Assembly: GCA_022704885.1 (NCBI GenBank)
Contig: JAKJFO010000198.1
Coordinates: 1 to 7,309 of the forward strand
Direction of reading: 5' to 3'
Length of the DNA: 7,309 nucleotides
Source: Candidatus Rifleibacteriota bacterium
GTDB taxonomy: Bacteria > Riflebacteria > Ozemobacteria > Ozemobacterales > Ozemobacteraceae
The notes beneath the pieces were generated by a model that saw only the letters and a list, made by a program, of their open reading frames with translations, was not told the DNA's origin and made no database searches. The position numbers were made by a program, and so were the translations under genes. Every line of letters begins with the position of its first letter. The stretch's first letter is position 1. Below are positions 5,788 through 7,309 of the stretch, piece by piece.

Positions 5788-6228
5788 ATGAATGTAGTCT
5801 CTGCTGGAAAAGTGCTGGCCGTGTGTATTTCTGAGAAGACCGGCACCGCCAAGCGATCGGTCGCGCAGTGCCGGTTTATTGACGGTCGTGGCATCGAGGG
5901 CGACGGGCACATCGACACGATTCGCCCGGTCAGTCTGCTGATGAGCGAAGATATCGAAGCCTTCAACGCAGCGCACGAAATCAAGGCTGCTCCCGGCGAC
6001 TTCGCCGAAAACGTCGTCACCGCCGGCATCGATCTGCGCAAAGCCGCAGTCGGCGACCAGATCAAAATCGGCGATGCCCTGCTCGAAGTCTGCCAGATCG
6101 GCAAAGAAGTGCTGCCGCAGCACTACTCATTTCACGGTAATCGCCTGCTGCCAACCCTCGGCGTCTTCTGCCGCGTCCTTATCGACGGCTCGACTCGACC
6201 CGATGACCAGATCGAACTGCATAAATAA
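5788..6228 (+). CDS. Stand-alone MOSC domain protein
   Basis: This 146-residue protein is essentially one MOSC domain. Visible landmarks are GKVLAVCISEKTGTAK (7-22), IDGRGIEGDGHI (31-42), GDFAENVVTAGIDL (70-83), IGDALLEVCQIGKE (94-107), LLPTLGVFCRVL (120-131) and a closing DDQIEL. MOSC domains occur in molybdenum-cofactor sulfurases and in the YiiM and YuaD proteins. Small stand-alone forms are common in anaerobes, often near Mo-cofactor genes. The position that usually reads GKEC in such proteins is GKEV here (Val108), so the conserved cysteine is missing. Cys102 and Cys128 lie nearby at positions where the family usually has other residues. Function is unproven; binding or handling of a Mo cofactor or sulfur is the family-level guess. 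The start is supported by AAGGA at 5773-5777, about ten bases before the ATG. Confidence 0.87.
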   Translation: MNVVSAGKVLAVCISEKTGTAKRSVAQCRFIDGRGIEGDGHIDTIRPVSLLMSEDIEAFNAAHEIKAAPGDFAENVVTAGIDLRKAAVGDQIKIGDALLEVCQIGKEVLPQHYSFHGNRLLPTLGVFCRVLIDGSTRPDDQIELHK

Positions 6229-6267
6229 CAAGCCCTTATTTGTTCAGGCCATTTTTTGAAAATTTAC

Positions 6268-6295
6268 TTGGTATTCTCTGGCATAATGATATAAT
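6268..6295 (+). promoter_or_regulatory. Putative promoter for the disulfide reductase gene
   Basis: A perfect TATAAT (6290-6295) is preceded by TTGGTA (6268-6273, 4 of 6) with a 16-base spacer. The predicted transcription start, near 6302, falls inside the 17-bp palindrome at 6300-6316. That leaves a leader of about 90 bases before the ATG at 6390. I found no convincing terminator for the MOSC gene in the 161-bp gap (6229-6389). Confidence 0.5.
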
Positions 6296-6299
6296 CCCT

Positions 6300-6316
6300 G
6301 TATTAGAAAATAATAC
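6300..6316. promoter_or_regulatory. 17-bp palindrome, candidate operator (copy 2)
   Basis: GTATTA-GAAAA-TAATAC is a perfect 6-bp inverted repeat with a 5-base centre. It starts five bases after the -10 box, over the predicted transcription start. It matches the palindrome at 700-716 at 14 of 17 positions, including both GTA/TAC ends and the central AAAATA. A bound protein here should block initiation. Confidence 0.5.
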
Positions 6317-6389
6317 CATTGTTTTTGTGCTCGATGTTGGTGCCGGTTTTGTCGCTGGCTCTGGCCATGGCATGAGAAAGGGACAGAAA

Positions 6390-7309
6390 ATGACAAGAAT
6401 AGTAGTGATAGGTGGTTCGGCAGCCGGTCCCAAGGCCGCTGCGCGTGCGCGTCGTCTCGACGAAAAGGCTGAGATCACGATTATCCAGAAGTCTCCAGAT
6501 CTCTCGATGGCTTCATGTGGGTATCCCTATTATGTTGGTGGTTTTTTTGATGACCGCAATCAGCTGCTGTGCAGCCCGACCGGAGTTGTGCGTGATTCAA
6601 AATTCTTTCTTGCCGCCAAGGGAATCACCGCGCGCACCTCGACCGAAGCCATTTCGATCGATCGCGCAAACAAGCTGGTTAAGGTAAAAGATCTCACCAG
6701 TCAGCACATCGAAGATCTTCCTTATGACAAACTGATTCTTGCGAATGGCGCGCGGCCACGTATGCCACAGGTTCCCGGTCTCGGTCTCGATGGTATAACC
6801 ACTCTGCAGAGCATGCAGGACGCTGACTATCTGCGAAAAATCGCTGACGAGAAAAAGATCAAAAAGGCTGTGGTAATCGGTGGCGGTCTTATCGGTATCG
6901 AGACCTGCGAGGCTTTGCATCTTGCCGGCATCGAAATTACCATTGTCGAAATGTTGCCGCAGCTGCTTTCTTTTCTTGACCCGGAAATGGCCAAGCTGGT
7001 CGAAAACCATGTTCGCAGCAAGAATGCCAACGTCATCGGCAACAACGGACTTGCTGAATTTCTCGGTAAAGACGGCAAACTGGTTGGCGTAAAATTGCAG
7101 AACGGCGCAGAGATCGACTGTCAGTTGGCTGTTGTCGCCATCGGCGTTATTCCCAACAGCGATCTGGCTGCTTCTGCCGGCCTTGAGACCGGAAAAACCG
7201 GGGGCGTCATCGTAAACAACTATATGCAGACTTCTGATCCCGATATTTACGCGATTGGTGACTGCATTGAAACTGTCAACCGCATTACCGGTCAGAAAGT
7301 GCATGCGCC
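6390..7309 (+). CDS. FAD-dependent NAD(P)H disulfide reductase, CoA-disulfide reductase type, 5' part (cut by right edge)
   Basis: The frame is open for 306 codons to the window edge with no stop. Full-length relatives have about 440-570 residues. The N-terminal FAD motif is VVIGGSAAGPKAAARARR (5-22). The redox cysteine is Cys43 in SCGYPYYVGG, the same position and context as in CoA-disulfide reductase and related NADH oxidases and persulfide reductases (family form NCGLPYYIGG). The second dinucleotide motif is VVIGGGLIGIE (161-171), with Glu188 at the end of the following strand, which favours NADH. The second FAD motif is TSDPDIYAIGDC (281-292). It probably uses NAD(P)H to reduce CoA disulfide, CoA persulfide or polysulfide. 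The missing C-terminus would show whether a rhodanese domain is fused. AAGGGA at 6378-6383 supports the ATG at 6390; ATG 6372 and GTG 6327 are in frame upstream but less likely. A promoter and palindrome precede it. Confidence 0.9.
   Translation, partial: MTRIVVIGGSAAGPKAAARARRLDEKAEITIIQKSPDLSMASCGYPYYVGGFFDDRNQLLCSPTGVVRDSKFFLAAKGITARTSTEAISIDRANKLVKVKDLTSQHIEDLPYDKLILANGARPRMPQVPGLGLDGITTLQSMQDADYLRKIADEKKIKKAVVIGGGLIGIETCEALHLAGIEITIVEMLPQLLSFLDPEMAKLVENHVRSKNANVIGNNGLAEFLGKDGKLVGVKLQNGAEIDCQLAVVAIGVIPNSDLAASAGLETGKTGGVIVNNYMQTSDPDIYAIGDCIETVNRITGQKVHA

Noticed and set aside
5491..6123. 210-codon minus-strand frame across the permease and MOSC genes
   Set aside because: It runs antisense to two genes with clear families and spans their intergenic gap. 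No domain is visible, so I treat it as a codon-bias shadow.
6229..6262. Possible terminator after the MOSC gene (AACAA...TTGTT and a T-run at 6252-6257)
   Set aside because: The stem is only five mostly A/T pairs and is not directly followed by the T-run, so it is too weak to call.
6597..7304. 235-codon minus-strand frame inside the disulfide reductase
   Set aside because: The plus strand carries all FAD/NAD motifs and Cys43 of a known enzyme family. The minus frame has none.

Overview
The window looks like chromosomal DNA from a Gram-negative (diderm) bacterium, probably an anaerobe or facultative anaerobe. The diderm call rests on an outer-membrane barrel protein with a signal peptide. The lifestyle guess rests on DUF302, DUF5320, MOSC and CoA-disulfide-reductase-like genes, and it is inference. 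I cannot name the lineage. No rRNA, tRNA, CRISPR array or insertion sequence is visible.

Left part (1-683, minus strand): a two-gene unit reading leftward. A membrane-anchored DUF302 protein is followed by a Gly/Arg-rich DUF5320 protein that runs off the left edge. About 160 bp separate it from the rightward genes. That gap holds divergent sigma70-like promoters and several short palindromes.

Centre (843-5685, plus strand): a compact five-gene operon that appears to be a complete metal-uptake route. In order it encodes a Cys/His-containing membrane-anchored protein (DUF2946-like), a coiled-coil outer-membrane porin-like protein, a TroA/ZnuA-type periplasmic binding protein, a ZnuC-type ATPase and a ZnuB-type (ABC-3) permease. 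Zinc or manganese is the likely cargo; the sequence does not decide which. The porin would admit the metal, the binding protein would capture it and the ATPase/permease pair would import it. The permease has an apparent +1 frameshift close to its start: the well-placed ATG and ribosome binding site lie in one frame and the rest of the protein in another. It also carries an unusual soluble C-terminal tail.

Right part (5788-7309, plus strand): a stand-alone MOSC-domain protein lacking the usual cysteine, then the 5' part of an FAD/NAD(P)H disulfide reductase of the CoA-disulfide reductase type (Cys43 present), cut by the right edge.

The most interesting signals are the frameshift in the permease; a pair of 17-bp palindromes, identical at 14 of 17 positions, at the promoters of the DUF302 gene and the disulfide reductase (a possible shared operator); and a long interrupted inverted repeat between the first two operon genes.
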